This document shows positions 32,696 to 44,704 of a stretch of DNA of 64,000 nt, piece by piece (within the stretch, counting starts at the first letter, position 1; the number at the start of each line of letters is the position of its first letter). The DNA comes from Cyprinodon diabolis (lineage: Eukaryota; Chordata; Actinopteri; Cyprinodontiformes; Cyprinodontidae), in contig CM060081.1 in the NCBI GenBank assembly GCA_030533445.1, positions 2,572,315 to 2,636,314 on the forward strand, written 5' to 3'. The notes below the pieces were generated by a model. The model did no database searches and was not told the DNA's origin. It worked only from the letters and a program-made list of their open reading frames with translations. A program made the position numbers and the translations under genes.

Positions 32696-35600
32696 ATGAT
32701 GCCGTCTGAGGTGGAGTACAGCCCGGTGGGAGAGGGGCTGGGCATGCGGGACTTCTGGCTCTATGCGTGGCTCCGCAGAGCGGCTCTGATCTTGGCTCAT
32801 CTCAGCGGCCTGGGCCTCAGCCTCAGCATCTCGGTTCTGTCCAGACCCGGAACCAGTGAGTGTCTTCAACTGGGATCCACTGGTTCCCAGAGGAGGGGGG
32901 GTTACTGGTTCCATTCAGTCAGTCTCTTTGGAGAAACTTCTTTCATTAGCTGAAATATTTATGCTTAATTAACCAGAAAAATAAGGAGTTCACTGTCATT
33001 TATTCATTTAGAAAAATCCAAGTCCCAAATTAAATATTTATTATTTTAACTGAATGTTTATTCTTCCAAACTTCACTTGGACACATTTTATTTATTACAG
33101 CTTTCATAATATTTCCATTTATTTCTTAAGTGATCAAAACCAAACTTTCCCTATAAAGGCTTAAAGTGCAGCAATGACCAAAACGCATTGATATGGAAGT
33201 TCAGAGCTTTAATATAAATGCAGAGTTTTGGTTTGGTGTTATCAGTGTGATGCAGAGTCTGTAATGATTTAGTTTAACAGTTCATCAGTGTGATGGCGGT
33301 GGGGAAGAAGCTGCTGCAGAACCTGCTGGTCCTGCATTGAATGCTGTGAAGCCTCTTCCCAGAGGGCAGCAGGGAGAACAGTACATGGTGGGGGGGTGAG
33401 GGGTCATTGATGATGTCACGGGCTCAGGACATGCAGCGCTGGGATGAAATGTCTTTAATGGAGGGAAGAGGAGCCCCCATGATCCTCTCTGCTGTTCTCA
33501 CCTTCTTCCAGTCTGAGGCGCTGCAGCCTCCACACCACACAGTGAGACAGCTGCTCAGAACGCTCTCTATGGTGCTTCTGGAGAAGGTGGGGAGGATGGG
33601 GGGGGGGGGCAGGTGGGCTGGGTTGCAGCCTCCACACCACACTAAACCACCAACTAAGTACTTAGTCTGGTAAATAACTATTTAGTTTGGAGCTAAATAT
33701 GTTGGGCTACTCTATAAAGCTTAAAGCTATTTCTGACATTTTGAATTGAAAAAGCTTCCTGGATGGGAAGCGAAACGTCTTCAGACGTGAAAACAAAGTC
33801 CAGTGGATTGCTTTTAACTTAAGAAATTTATGTTCAAAATTTTTTGCATTACTTGCCGTATATCAACATGTTTCAGCGTACTCATAACTTATACCAAACA
33901 AACCCCTAACTTATCCAATGTATTGCAATGCAACTCAAACTTTATTTATAAAGCACATTTAAAACAACCAGGGTTAACCAAAGTGCTGTACAGATATCAC
34001 AGTTGCAGGAAATACGGTAAAAACTTACAAGCTAAAACAATGCAATAAAATAGAATGGAAATAAAATAGAATAAGTAAAAATTTTAATAAAAATGTAAAT
34101 AATTTTTTTTTTTTTTTGCCAGATGTCAAGTTAGACAAAGCCAGGGAGAAGAGGTGTGTTTTTAGGGAGGATTTAAAAACCTCAACATATGCCAGCGTTT
34201 CTGCAGGCGTTTTTGCCAGATTTTGCGTATATCCGGCCTACGCTGGTCTGAATGGCTGAGGTGTGACATGAGCTTGAAGAGTTTTTCTGTCTAACTGAAG
34301 AGAAGAAATGTTGCATCTTTCTCACTTTTTAGTTCATGTCTGTTGAACTTTAAGGATGTTTCTCTGTTTTGCAGGTCTGTTTTCTTGGCATCCAGTGAGC
34401 ATGTCTGTCGCGGTAAGTGTCCATTTCTTCTTCTACAAACACTTCTCCAGTCTGTAGGCTTCATAGTTAGCATGTTTATCACTGCCCCTACAGAGTTAGC
34501 ATGGCTATCGCTGTTCCTACAGAGTTAGCATGGCTATCACTGTCCCTACAGTGTTAGAATGGCTAGCAATGCCCCTACATAGTTAGCATGGCTATCACTG
34601 CCCCTACATAGTTAGCATGGCTATCACTGCCCCTACAGAGTTAGCATGGCTAGCACTGCCCCTTCAGAGTTAGCATGGCTGTCGCTGCCCCTACATGGTT
34701 AGCATGGCTAGCGCTGTCCCTACAGAGTTAGCATGGCTAGCATTGCCCCTACATAGTTAGCATGGCTAGCACTGCCCCTACATGGTTAGCATGGCTAGCA
34801 CTGCCCCTTCAGAGTTAGCATGGCTGTCGCTGCCCCTACATGGTTAGCATGGCTAGCGCTGTCCCTACAGAGTTAGCATGGCTAGCACTGCCCCTTCAGA
34901 GTTAGCATGGCTGTCGCTGCCCCTACATGGTTAGCATGGCTAGCGCTGTCCCTACAGAGTTAGCATGGCTAGCATTGCCCCTACATAGTTAGCATGGCTA
35001 GCACTGCCCCTACATGGTTAGCATGGCAATCGTTGCCATGGCTATCGCTGCCCCTACATGGTTAGCATGGCTATCACTGCCCTTACATGGTTAGCATGGC
35101 TATCGCTGCCATGGCTATCTCTGCCCCTACATGGTTTGCATGGCTAGCGCTGCCCCTACATGGTTAGCATGGCTATTGCTGCCCCAACATGGTTAGCATG
35201 GCTATTACTGCCCCTACATGGTTAGCATGGCTATTACTGCCCCTACATGGTTAGCATGTCTAGCACTGCTCCTACATGGTTAGCATGGCTATCACTGCCC
35301 CTACATGGTTAGTATGGCTATTGCTGCCCCAACATGGTTAGCATGGCTATTGCTGCCCCTACATGGTTAGCATGGCTAGCACTGTCCTTACATGGTTAGC
35401 ATGGCTAGCACTGTCCTTACATAGTTAGCATGGCTAGCACTGCCCCTATAGAGTTAGCATGGCTATCGCTGCTCCTACAGACTTAGCATGGCTAGCACTG
35501 TCCTTACATAGTTAGCATGGCTAGCACTGCCCCTACATAGTTAGCATGGCTATCACTGCCCCTACACTGTTAGCATGGCTAGCACTGCCGCTACATACGA

Positions 35601-38600
35601 AGCATGGCTAGCACTGCCCCTACAGAGTTAGCATGGCTGTCGCTGCCCCTAGATGGTTAGCATGGCTAGTGCTGCCCCTACAGAGTTAGTATGGCTAGCA
35701 TTGCCCCTACATAGTTAGCATGGCTAGCACTGCCCTTACATAGTTAGCATGGCTAGTGCTGCCCCTATTGAGTTAGCATGGCTATCACTGCCCCTACATG
35801 GTTAGCATGGCTATTGCTGCCCCTACATGGTTAGCATGGCTATTGCTGCCCCAACATGGTTAGCATGGCTATTACTGCCCCTACATTGTTAGCATTGCTA
35901 GCACTGCCCCTACATGGTTAGCATGGCTATCGCTGCCCCTACATGGTTAGCATGGCTATTACTGCCCCTACATGGTTTGCATGGCTATTGCTGCCCCTAC
36001 ATGGTTAGCATGGCTATTGCTGCCCCAACATGGTTAGCATGGCTATTACTGCCCCTACATTGTTAGCATTGCTAGCACTGCCCCTACATGGTTAGCATGG
36101 CTATCGCTGCCCCTACATGGTTAGCATGGCTATCACTGCCCCTACATGGTTGGCATGGCTATCAATGCCCCTACATGGTTAGCATGACTAGCGCAGCCCC
36201 AACATGGTAAGCATGGCTATCGCTGCCATGGCTATCACTGCCCCTACATGGTTAGCATGGCTATCACTGCCCCTACATGGTTAGCATGGCTATTGCTGCT
36301 CCTACATGGTTAGCATGGCTATCACTGCTACATGGTTAGCATGGCTATCACTGCTACATGGTTAGCATGGCTAGTGCTGCCCCTACATGGTTAGCATGGC
36401 TAGCGCTGCCCCAACATGCTTAGCGTGGCTATTGCTGCCCCAACATGGTTAGCATGGCTATTGCTGCCCCTACATGGTTAGCATGGCTATTACTGCCCCT
36501 ACATGGTTAGCATTGCTAGCACTGCCCCTACATGGTTAGCATGGCTATCGCTGCCCCTACATGGTTAGCATGGCTATCACTGCCCCTACATGGTTGGCAT
36601 GGCTATCAATGCCCCTACATGGTTAGCATGACTAGCGCAGCCCCAACATGGTAAGCATGGCTATCGCTGCCATGGCTATCACTGCCCCTACATGGTTAGC
36701 ATGGCTATCACTGCCCCTACATGGTTAGCATGGCTATTGCTGCTCCTACATGGTTAGCATGGCTATCACTGCTACATGGTTAGCATGGCTATCACTGCTA
36801 CATGGTTAGCATGGCTATTACTGCCCCTACATGGTTAGCATGGCTATTACTGCCCCTACATGGTTAGCATGTCTAGCACTGCTCCTACATGGTTAGCATG
36901 GCTATCACTGCCCCTACATGGTTAGTATGGCTATTGCTGCCCCAACATGGTTAGCATGGCTATTGCTGCCCCTACATGGTTAGCATGGCTAGCACTGTCC
37001 TTACATGGTTAGCATGGCTATCACTGCCCCTACATGGTTGGCATGGCTATCAATGCCCCTACATGGTTAGCATGACTAGCGCAGCCCCAACATGGTAAGC
37101 ATGGCTATCGCTGCCATGGCTATCACTGCCCCTACATGGTTAGCATGGCTATCACTGCCCCTACATGGTTAGCATGGCTATTGCTGCTCCTACATGGTTA
37201 TCATGGCTATCACTGCTACATGGTTAGCATGGCTATCACTGCTACATGGTTAGCATGGCTAGTGCTGCCCCTACATGGTTAGCATGGCTAGCGCTGCCCC
37301 AACATGCTTAGCGTGGCTATTGCTGCCCCAACATGGTTAGCATGGCTATTGCTGCCCCTACATGGTTAGCATGGCTATTACTGCCCCTACATGGTTAGCA
37401 TGTCTAGCACTGCTACATGACTCCTCTTTAGCCCACCAGATGTTCAAAGGACAATATTATTGCCATTACTGTTAGTATGTAGAAGAAATTCGCACATTCA
37501 GTGATAAAATGTCACAGGGGATGGTATGGGGGAGGAGTACTCTCTCTTTCCACTGGAAGTACCAGGTTATGGCTTCCTCCTGCTGACTGAGGCAGCAAGT
37601 CCACGCCTGCAGAAAGTTTTTTTTATTTTTTTTATTTACATTAAATTTGAGGTATTTAACCCTATAATGCCAAATGTATCGTATTTGATACATACTGTTT
37701 CTGAAATGTTTTGCATCTGACATCTTTTGCATAATTTAATGGTAAAAACTTTGCTCAAAATCCTATTGTACACAATCGGATATACCTGATAACAGAGGGC
37801 AGAAGACTACACAAAAAATAATCTTGACTTATCGCATAGTAATAAATTATTAATATCAAAAATGTATTTCTGTTTTTTCTTTTTACATAATTTGTTAAAA
37901 GGACAAATAAGGAATTCAAACCAAAAAAAAAGTAATTTTCTGTTTTGTTTTATTCTTGGATCAGGCTTTAAAGGGTTAAAAATGTTATTTTGATCTGGTT
38001 ATTCCACTTCCGGATCTTGAATTGATCATGTGTTCAGGATGGTCCCATTTATTCACTCATACCTCGTTAATAATGAAAGTTCTCCATTAATGATGTCATA
38101 GCGGGCTTAGGTGATTGGATGATGATCCAGTGGGGTTTAAATAGCTTCAGTAGATGAGCAGCAGTGACTCAGCAGTGACTCAGCAGTCAGTCCCCATCTA
38201 GAGTCTTTGTGTCTCTGTCATCTTTCCATTGTAAATATTTGATGCTGGAAGAGGAGGAGAAAGCTAACAGCTTCAGCTACTGTTTCACCTATTTCACGAG
38301 GCTTTCTGAAACCTGAGCAGATGACTTCAGTCAGGGATCATTAGTTCACCATGATGACACTGGGTCGCTACAAACACACAGCTGGTTCCTGGTTTGGCAT
38401 AGTACTGAGGACCAGTTGTACCAAAGTACTTTGCTTTACGTTTAAATCGAGTGTAAACTAGGTTAAGGTTCAGGTTGGGTCAGGTATGCGCTGTTCCCGG
38501 TTGGGTTTATGGTTATTGTCAGGGTTGAAAATGAACTCCGTAGCATCTCCGCCAATTGAGGAGCGGCTTCAGCTGGTTTGACCATTTTTTTTCAAATATT

Positions 38601-40614
38601 ATTTCAACTCTGAATGTATGAAAATTATAGTTTCATCGATCATACACCACAGATTTTACAGCAGGGGGCAGTATCACCTGTTGTTTGCAACCTGAGACGA
38701 AGAAGAAGTGTAAAGACGTTGGCTAGGCTAATGGTTAGCATATGACTGACAATATGCTGCTGTTTTTAGTCACATTATGAAAGCAAACGCAACAAGATTT
38801 GGTGGTATAAACTGTCTTTTTTTATCAACACATTTACAAATACACACAAATATTACTTTTTCATGAAGGCATAAATATATTGGCCCTGTTCGACTTCATG
38901 CTCTGTGTCCTTAGAAGGCCAGATTCGAAGGACGATGACGTCATAGCGCGCCGCCGAGGTCTGGGTGCATTCGAAGAGTCCTCGTTATGCCGCCCTAAAA
39001 TGCGTTCTTCTTTTAGCCCGATTTGAAGGATGGGTCCGATGTATCCTCGCTATCCTTGGTTTACCCAGGATTCATTGCGAGACCAAGCAAGCCGTGATCA
39101 GAGGAAAGGTTACTTGGTAACGAACAGTGGTGAAAATTGGAAGTTCAGTTTAATATAATCCAGTCTGTGAATAGTTCCGTCTGAAATGAATGAAAATAGT
39201 TGTTTTAATGGTTATTGAGTCAGATATGTGGCGGTAATGTTTGATTTATCTAAAGGTTTTTATCTGTTACTGTTACCTGTTTGAATTCACAGCCAAAACT
39301 CTTCCGGTCTCCTTATTTTCACGGACTTGAAAGGATCCAGTCCAGGTAGACCGCCTCCTTGGAGGATGCAGCCCAGGATTTCGAACAGAGCCAATGTCTA
39401 TAAAACCAGAGTCGGATATTTAGCGCCCTTGCAGGACCTTTGATGATACTGGCATATGCCCAGTTCCCACTGGCATATACCACTTTTGGCTCTGGCTGTC
39501 ACTCTGGATGTGAGCAGACATGCTGCTGCTCTATCAGGAGCAGCTCAGCCCAGAACATTCTGAAGACATCGTCCCAGAACCACAATCCTCACCCTGATCT
39601 GAGCCCCGTGTTCGGACCGAGATGTCTGCGTCACTTCTGTAGAACCTAGAACCAGAGCACACCAAGAAGATTCTGCCTCCTGTGGTCATCATTAGGAAAC
39701 ATTTAGTCACCTAAAGTTTGATTTGAAACATTTCAGTCATGCATGTCAGGCTCAGAGCCAATATCTGCTGTGCTTCTGTTAACTTCAGAATAAAAGCATG
39801 AAAAAAACAAACTGAATTCAAAGTTAGTTGTTGGATAGTTTATTGTAGTGGGTGTAATCAGCATTTCTTTGTGGTTTATTTCATTATCAGCTGATGTGTG
39901 ATGGATAACCCTTTTTTAGCTTGTTAAATTCTGCTGCTTTTTTCTATAATTTCACAAAAAATCTGAATTTGATCCCATTTCTCTCCTCCATCTCAGTAGC
40001 TGGCACTCGTACTGGACTGGTTAGACTTAGACTGACTAGACTAGATGTAGAAATGAGAGTTTCTGCTTCAGATTAAACATGGCCGCCCCCCTCTCTCCTC
40101 TCTGCAGTACTGCTTGTGTATGACTGAAGGGATCCTGCTCTTCTCCGCTGAGGGAACCATCTTCTGCCTGAAGTCCCGGAAGAGTAAAGTCCGTTTCCAC
40201 TGGTTGTGTCAGGCGCTGGCCCTGGTAGCCGCCGCCGTCGGCCTGGGCTTCATAGTGGCCAGTAAGAACGTCTCTGAGCTGCCCCACCTGGTGTCGTGGC
40301 ACAGCCTGCTGGGGTCCTGCACGCTGGCTGCCTCCCTGCTTCAAGCAGCCTGCGGCGTCTGCCTGATCTTCCACAAGCAGCTGCGGCTCTCCGCCTCCCT
40401 GGCCAGACTCAAGCTGTACCACGCCACCTGCGGCCTGCTGGTCTACCTGCTGGCCACCGTGACGGTCATGTTGGCCATGTTCTCAGACTGGTTCCAGGCC
40501 ACGGTGAGGGGGGGAGTGTGGTGGGTTATGGTCATGCTGCCGCTCATCCCTGCTCTGGTGGCGATGAACCAGATCACCAACGCCTACCTGCCTCGCAAGA
40601 AGCTGAGCAGCTAG
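32696..40614 (+). CDS. cyb561d1: Cytochrome b561 domain-containing protein 1 (3 coding exons, 234 aa)
   Basis: Coding exons are 32696-32855, 34375-34412 (only 38 nt) and 40108-40614; phases 1 and 0 close to 705 nt. The protein is a six-helix membrane cytochrome b561, a family that carries two hemes b and moves electrons across membranes. The substrate of CYB561D1 is not established to my knowledge. Helices lie near residues 29-49, 56-79, 97-117, 127-154, 165-189 and 198-219. The four expected heme-ligand His are present as H59 (SWHP), H97 (FHW), H131 (SWHS) and H171 (LYH). The C-terminal AYLPRKKLSS resembles human CYB561D1 as I recall. The second Met (32699) could also initiate. It lies head to tail after atxn7l2 and converges on zbtb40. 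Intron 2 holds a large minisatellite. Confidence 0.95.
33255..33680 (-). repeat. LINE C-terminal fragment in cyb561d1 intron 1
   Basis: On the minus strand, a short frame reads STIESVLSSCLTVWCGGC, the post-RT region of a non-LTR retrotransposon of the type whose C-terminal tail also appears at 61261-61866. Frames are interrupted. The G-run at 33598-33610 marks slippage. Clade not resolved. Confidence 0.6.
33690..33815 (+). repeat. Dispersed repeat family A, copy 2
   Basis: Contains the family core attgaaaaagcttcctgg with gaagcgaaacgtcttcagac after it. In this copy acgtc-ttca-gacgt forms a second short hairpin that is not kept in copy 1. Confidence 0.55.
33840..34277 (+). repeat. Repeat family E, copy 3, split by another repeat
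   Basis: The family sequence acgctggtctgaatggctga and the end gaggtgtgacatgagctt are recognisable at 34228-34277. The left part (aacttatccaatgtattg) is separated from it by about 270 bp starting caactcaaactttatttata, a different interspersed repeat resembling a LINE or SINE tail. This is a nested insertion in cyb561d1 intron 1. Confidence 0.5.
34480..37425. repeat. Minisatellite, 29-bp unit, about 100 copies, with 444-bp higher-order repeat
   Basis: The unit is gttagcatggctagcactgc then ccctacatg. The array starts about 70 bp after the 38-nt exon 2 of cyb561d1 and occupies the first half of intron 2. Rare variants mark longer periods: tggcatggctatcaatgcc occurs at 36151, 36595 and 37039, exactly 444 bp apart, with the neighbouring gactagcgcagccccaacat and gctgccatggctatc variants repeated in step. 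So the distal third is a higher-order repeat of about 15 units. Confidence 0.95.
37426..40107 (+). other. Rest of cyb561d1 intron 2
   Basis: AT-rich DNA without exons I can support. Near 38890-39100 a GC-richer block with attcgaaggacgatgacgtc and repeated cctcg/atccttgg phrases looks like a fish MITE end (compare 49222-49350), but termini were not found. The intron ends in a C/T-rich tract and ctgcag before exon 3. Confidence 0.45.
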
Positions 40615-40887
40615 CCTCTGCCTGGTCAACATTCACTATCAGATGACTCAACTACCTGAAGAGTTTTTAATTTAAACGTAAAACCTGGTTTCTAAAGCTT
40701 TGATGAGAACAGTTTCTTACTTCTTTCTGTCCTGTTTTACCAAGTCCACACAGACGCCAACTAGTGGTGAACGGGGCAAATGCAGTACGGAGCATCAGAT
40801 GGAGACCTGAATGTGTGCAGCAACCTTAAATAGTGGAAGATAAAGCTAAAAGTATTCCTCTCTATGAGGATGAGCTGCTGCAATAAA
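40615..40887 (+). promoter_or_regulatory. cyb561d1: cyb561d1 3' UTR with AATAAA signal
   Basis: An AATAAA hexamer at 40882-40887 lies about 270 bp after the stop codon and is the first such signal downstream. The 35-bp minisatellite starts about 250 bp further on. Confidence 0.65.
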
Positions 40888-41141
40888 GATGCTGAGGATG
40901 ACTTTAAACCTGTTAAGGGCATTCTTTAGATTAACTGGCCTATTTAATATAAAACAGGTGCTGTGCTGTGGGGGGGGAAAAAACGCTTTTGAATTCGACG
41001 CCTGGTGGTGGAACAAGAGATTCAAGTAAATAAATTAACAAACTGATTAGCAGCAGCTGCAGAGGATCCAAGAGAGGATTTCCTCCAGAATCAAAGCTGG
41101 TGGAGCGTCTTTTAATTTCCCTACTTTATAAAGCCCTGCTG

Positions 41142-42910
41142 CTATATAGAGATCAGCTGCTTTATAAAGATCAGTTGTTTATAAAGATCAGTTGCTTTAT
41201 AAAGATCAGCTGCTTTATAAAGATCAGTTGTTTATAAAGATCAGCTGCTTTATAAAGATCAGTTGTTTATAAAGATCAGCTGCTTTATAAAGATCAGTTG
41301 TTTATAAAGATCAGCTGCTTTATAAAGATCAGTTGTTTATAGAGATCAGCTGCTTTATAAAGATCAGTTGTTTATAAAGATCAGCTGCTTTATAAAGATC
41401 AGTTGTTTATAAAGATCATCTGCTTTATAAAGATCAGTTGTTTATAAAGATCATCTGCTTTATAAAGATCAGTTGTTTAAAGAGATCAGGTGCTTTATAA
41501 AGATCAGTTGTTTATAAAGATCAGCTGCTTTATAAGGATCAGTTGTTTATAAAGATCAATTGTTTATAGAGATCAGCTGCTTTATAAAAATAAGTTGTTT
41601 ATAAAGATCAACTGCTTTATAAATATCAGTTGTTTATAAAGATCAGCTGCTTTATAAAGATCAGTTGTTTATAAAGATCAGCTGCTTTATAAAGATCAGT
41701 TGTTTATAAAGATCAGCTGCTTTATAAGGATCAGTTGTTTATAAAGATCAGTTGTTTATAAAGATCAGCTGCTTTATAAAGATCAGTTGTTTATAAAGAT
41801 CAGCTGCTTTATAAAGATCAGCTGCTTTATAAAGATCAGCTGCTTTATAAAGATCAGTTGTTTATAAAGATCATCTGCTTTATAAAGATCAGTTGTTTAT
41901 AAAGATCATCTGCTTTATAAAGATCAGTTGTTTATAGAGATCAGGTGCTTTATAAAGATCAGTTGTTTAAAGAGATCAGGTGCTTTATAAAGATCAGTTG
42001 TTTATAGAGATCATCTGCTTTATAAAAATAAGTTGTTTATAAAGATCAACTGCTTTATAAATATCAGTTGTTTATAAAGATCAGCTGCTTTATAAAGATC
42101 AGTTGTTTATAAAGATCAGCTGCTTTATAAAGATCAGTTGTTTATAAAGATCAGCTGCTTTATAAAGATCAGTTGTTTATAAAGATCAGCTGCTTTATAA
42201 GGATCAGTTGTTTATAAAGATCAGCTGCTTTATAAAGATCAGTTGTTTATAAAGATCAGCTGCTTTATAAAGATCAGTTGCTTTATAAAGATCAGTTGTT
42301 TATAAAGATCAGCTGCTTTATAAAGATCAGTTGTTTATAAAGATCAGCTGCTTTATAAAGATCCGTTGTTTATAAAGATCAGCTGCTTTATAAAGATCAG
42401 CTGCTTTATAAAGATCAGTTGTTTATAAAGATAAGCTGCTTTATAAAGATCAGTTGTTTATAAAGATCAGCTGCTTTATATAGATCAGTTGTTTTAAAAG
42501 ATCAGCTGCTTTATAAAGATCAGTTGCTTTATAAAGATCAGTTGTTTATAAAGATCAGCTGCTTTATAAAGATCAGTTGTTTATAAAGATCAGCTGCTTT
42601 ATAAAGATCAGTTGTTTATAAAGATCAATTGTTTATAAAGATCAGCTGCTTTATAAAGATCAGTTGTTTATAAAGATCAGCTGCTTTATAAAGATCAGCT
42701 GTTTATAAAGATCAGCTGCTTTATAAAGATCAGTTGTTTATAAAGATCAGCTGTTTTATAAAGATCAGTTGTTTATAAAGATCAATTGTTTATAGAGATC
42801 AGCTGCTTTATAAAGATCAGTTGTTTATAAAGAGCAGCTGCTTTATAAAGATCAGTTGTTTATAAAGATCAGTTGCTTTATAAAGCCCTGCTGCTTTATA
42901 AAGATCAGCT
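41142..42910. repeat. Minisatellite, 35-bp unit built of 17- and 18-bp halves
   Basis: The unit is gctttataaagatcagttg followed by tttataaagatcagct. The two halves are near-copies of each other (ctttataaagatcag), so the array is an alternating dimer. Each half contains the palindrome tttataaa, and the joins create cagctg. About 50 dimers lie between the poly(A) signal of cyb561d1 and the convergent zbtb40 gene. Occasional runs of the same half twice in a row show slippage at the half-unit level. Confidence 0.95.
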
Positions 42911-44084
42911 GGTTAGATTGAGCAGCCAGCTGAGCTCTGAATCAGACGAGTTAGTTTAGACCGCAGCTGTTTAAATCCATTAGGAAGGATCCAAACTGGA
43001 ATATATGCACTTGAATTTTAATGTGTGGTTTTCATTTCTGTACAGAAACCAGATTATTCCGTCTTAATGTACCTTCAGCTGTGGAACGCTGCTATAGAAA
43101 TAAGGTGAACAGAATGTAGAGAATTTCTTAACGGCTCAGGGAACCTGATGCAAAGATCTACCAGATCAGTTAGAGGAAGGTCTGGTTTCTGATTGGCTCA
43201 GGGTTCGTTAGTTTTCTTTGCTTGTTTATAATTGGATGTAAAGCTTTTTACTGCCTTTTTTGAGGGAAGGTTTCTGTGTGAAGTGGTTGATTTTTATTGT
43301 GTTTTATGTGTAAAATGATTAAATGGAGATGATTACAAATATTTGTTTCTCATTTTTTTTGCATCATTGAAAGCAAATAACCAGCTAAGAGAAATCCCAG
43401 GGCTGAGGACGTCTTCCTGCTGTGGTGAATCCATCATTGTTCAGACCATAGACAGTACATACGTAGACGCCTCATTGGATGCTGTCGGCAGTGAGGCCAG
43501 CATGCCTAGAGGGCGGCCATCTTGGATCAGACCACAGTTCCAACAGCTGCTGTCAGAATGAACAGGAGGCGCTTTAGATCTGTTTTTAATCACATCAAAG
43601 ACGAATCAGAGATGATATTACAACAATCTCTTATGTCACAACCCTTAAAAGACCAAAACACATTTTATAATATATATATAACTCAAACGGAAGTTTCAGG
43701 AGTTGTTCACTGATGCCCGCGAGTCGGATAAATTATCCCGGATTTTAAGCATCTCCCTGAAATGAGTTTTTGGAACTTGGGATGTCTGTTATTGGGGTCT
43801 GAAGCCGCGGCCATCCTTCCCGCCATGGTGCCTTCAGATGAAAGTCTAACTCGGTGTGTGGATATCATTTCTGCTCTGATTTGTTTTGGGTTTTAAACTG
43901 ATGATCTTCAATCAAACATTCTAACCAAGCTGCAGTCCATAACTCTAGTCGTTAAAATAAATCTGACCGAAGCTGTTCCGTGACGTAAATATCAGGCCTA
44001 CATCCATCTTAAAGCAAACTCCACCAGGGCGAGGCTAATATGGCGCTAGCTTCAATGCTAACCAGTCGTACATAGGCTGTGTCC
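42911..44084. other. Intergenic DNA between convergent genes, nothing identified
   Basis: No exon, RNA gene or clean repeat seen. The open frame at 43343-43561 has no recognisable domain. Confidence 0.5.
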
Positions 44085-44400
44085 CAATGTCCGCCCTAAA
44101 CCCTCCATAGGGCGCCATGTAGTGGTTACGCCATTTTAAACCGAATGTCTCGTGGATGAAAAAGTAGTGGACTCAAAATTTCCCACAATGAACCTTGAAA
44201 AGTAGTGATCATCGATGGTCACTGGACAAGGAGATATATCCCAGAATGCTTTGCAAATAATCATGGGAATTGTTTGAGAGCAAAGAAAACTAATGGCAGA
44301 GCTGGAGTCACGAGACCAACGGGGAGGGAAAAGTGATGTCAGAACGCTCAGTTAACCGAGTTCACTATAAAGTCCACTATATGGTGATGCAGGGGTCGGA
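44085..44400. repeat. Repeat family F, copy 2
   Basis: Starts near ggctgtgtcccaatgtccgc, a terminus typical of a fish DNA-transposon derivative as I remember it. It shares ordered motifs with 21290-21620 such as tatcccagaatgctttg and agttaaccgagttcactat. Non-coding. Confidence 0.55.
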
Positions 44401-44704
44401 GGTCAGGACTGATGTTCCGACACCACCTCTGTTCCATTTCTCTTCCTCTAACCTCAGTTTTTTTTTTATTATTTTATTAAGATCTGAGACTTTTGTTAAA
44501 TAGCAGAGCTCAGTGTGTCTTAGAAGGCAGGACTTTTCTTCCAGACTGACAATCATTGTTTTCTGCTTTCAACTACTTTACTCTGACAATGAAATGTTAA
44601 ATAATAGCAAATATGGGGAATAATATGTTGAGCGGTACCTACAGCCGCTGAGGTCATTTCTTCATTGTCAACATGCAGAAATGCTGCTGCCTTTACGTCC
44701 AGAG

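Noticed and set aside
32654..32914. Minus-strand frame at the cyb561d1 promoter as an antisense gene
   Set aside because: It overlaps exon 1 and the CpG island; composition alone keeps it open.
33750..33800. Hammerhead-ribozyme-like string in repeat A (ctggatg ... gaaacgtc)
   Set aside because: The catalytic core CUGAUGA is not matched (an extra G), and the paired stems are not conserved between copies. Two short hairpins explain the pattern better.
40036..40422. Minus-strand 128-codon frame over cyb561d1 exon 3
   Set aside because: Shadow of the GC-rich coding exon; no membrane helices or family motif in that frame.
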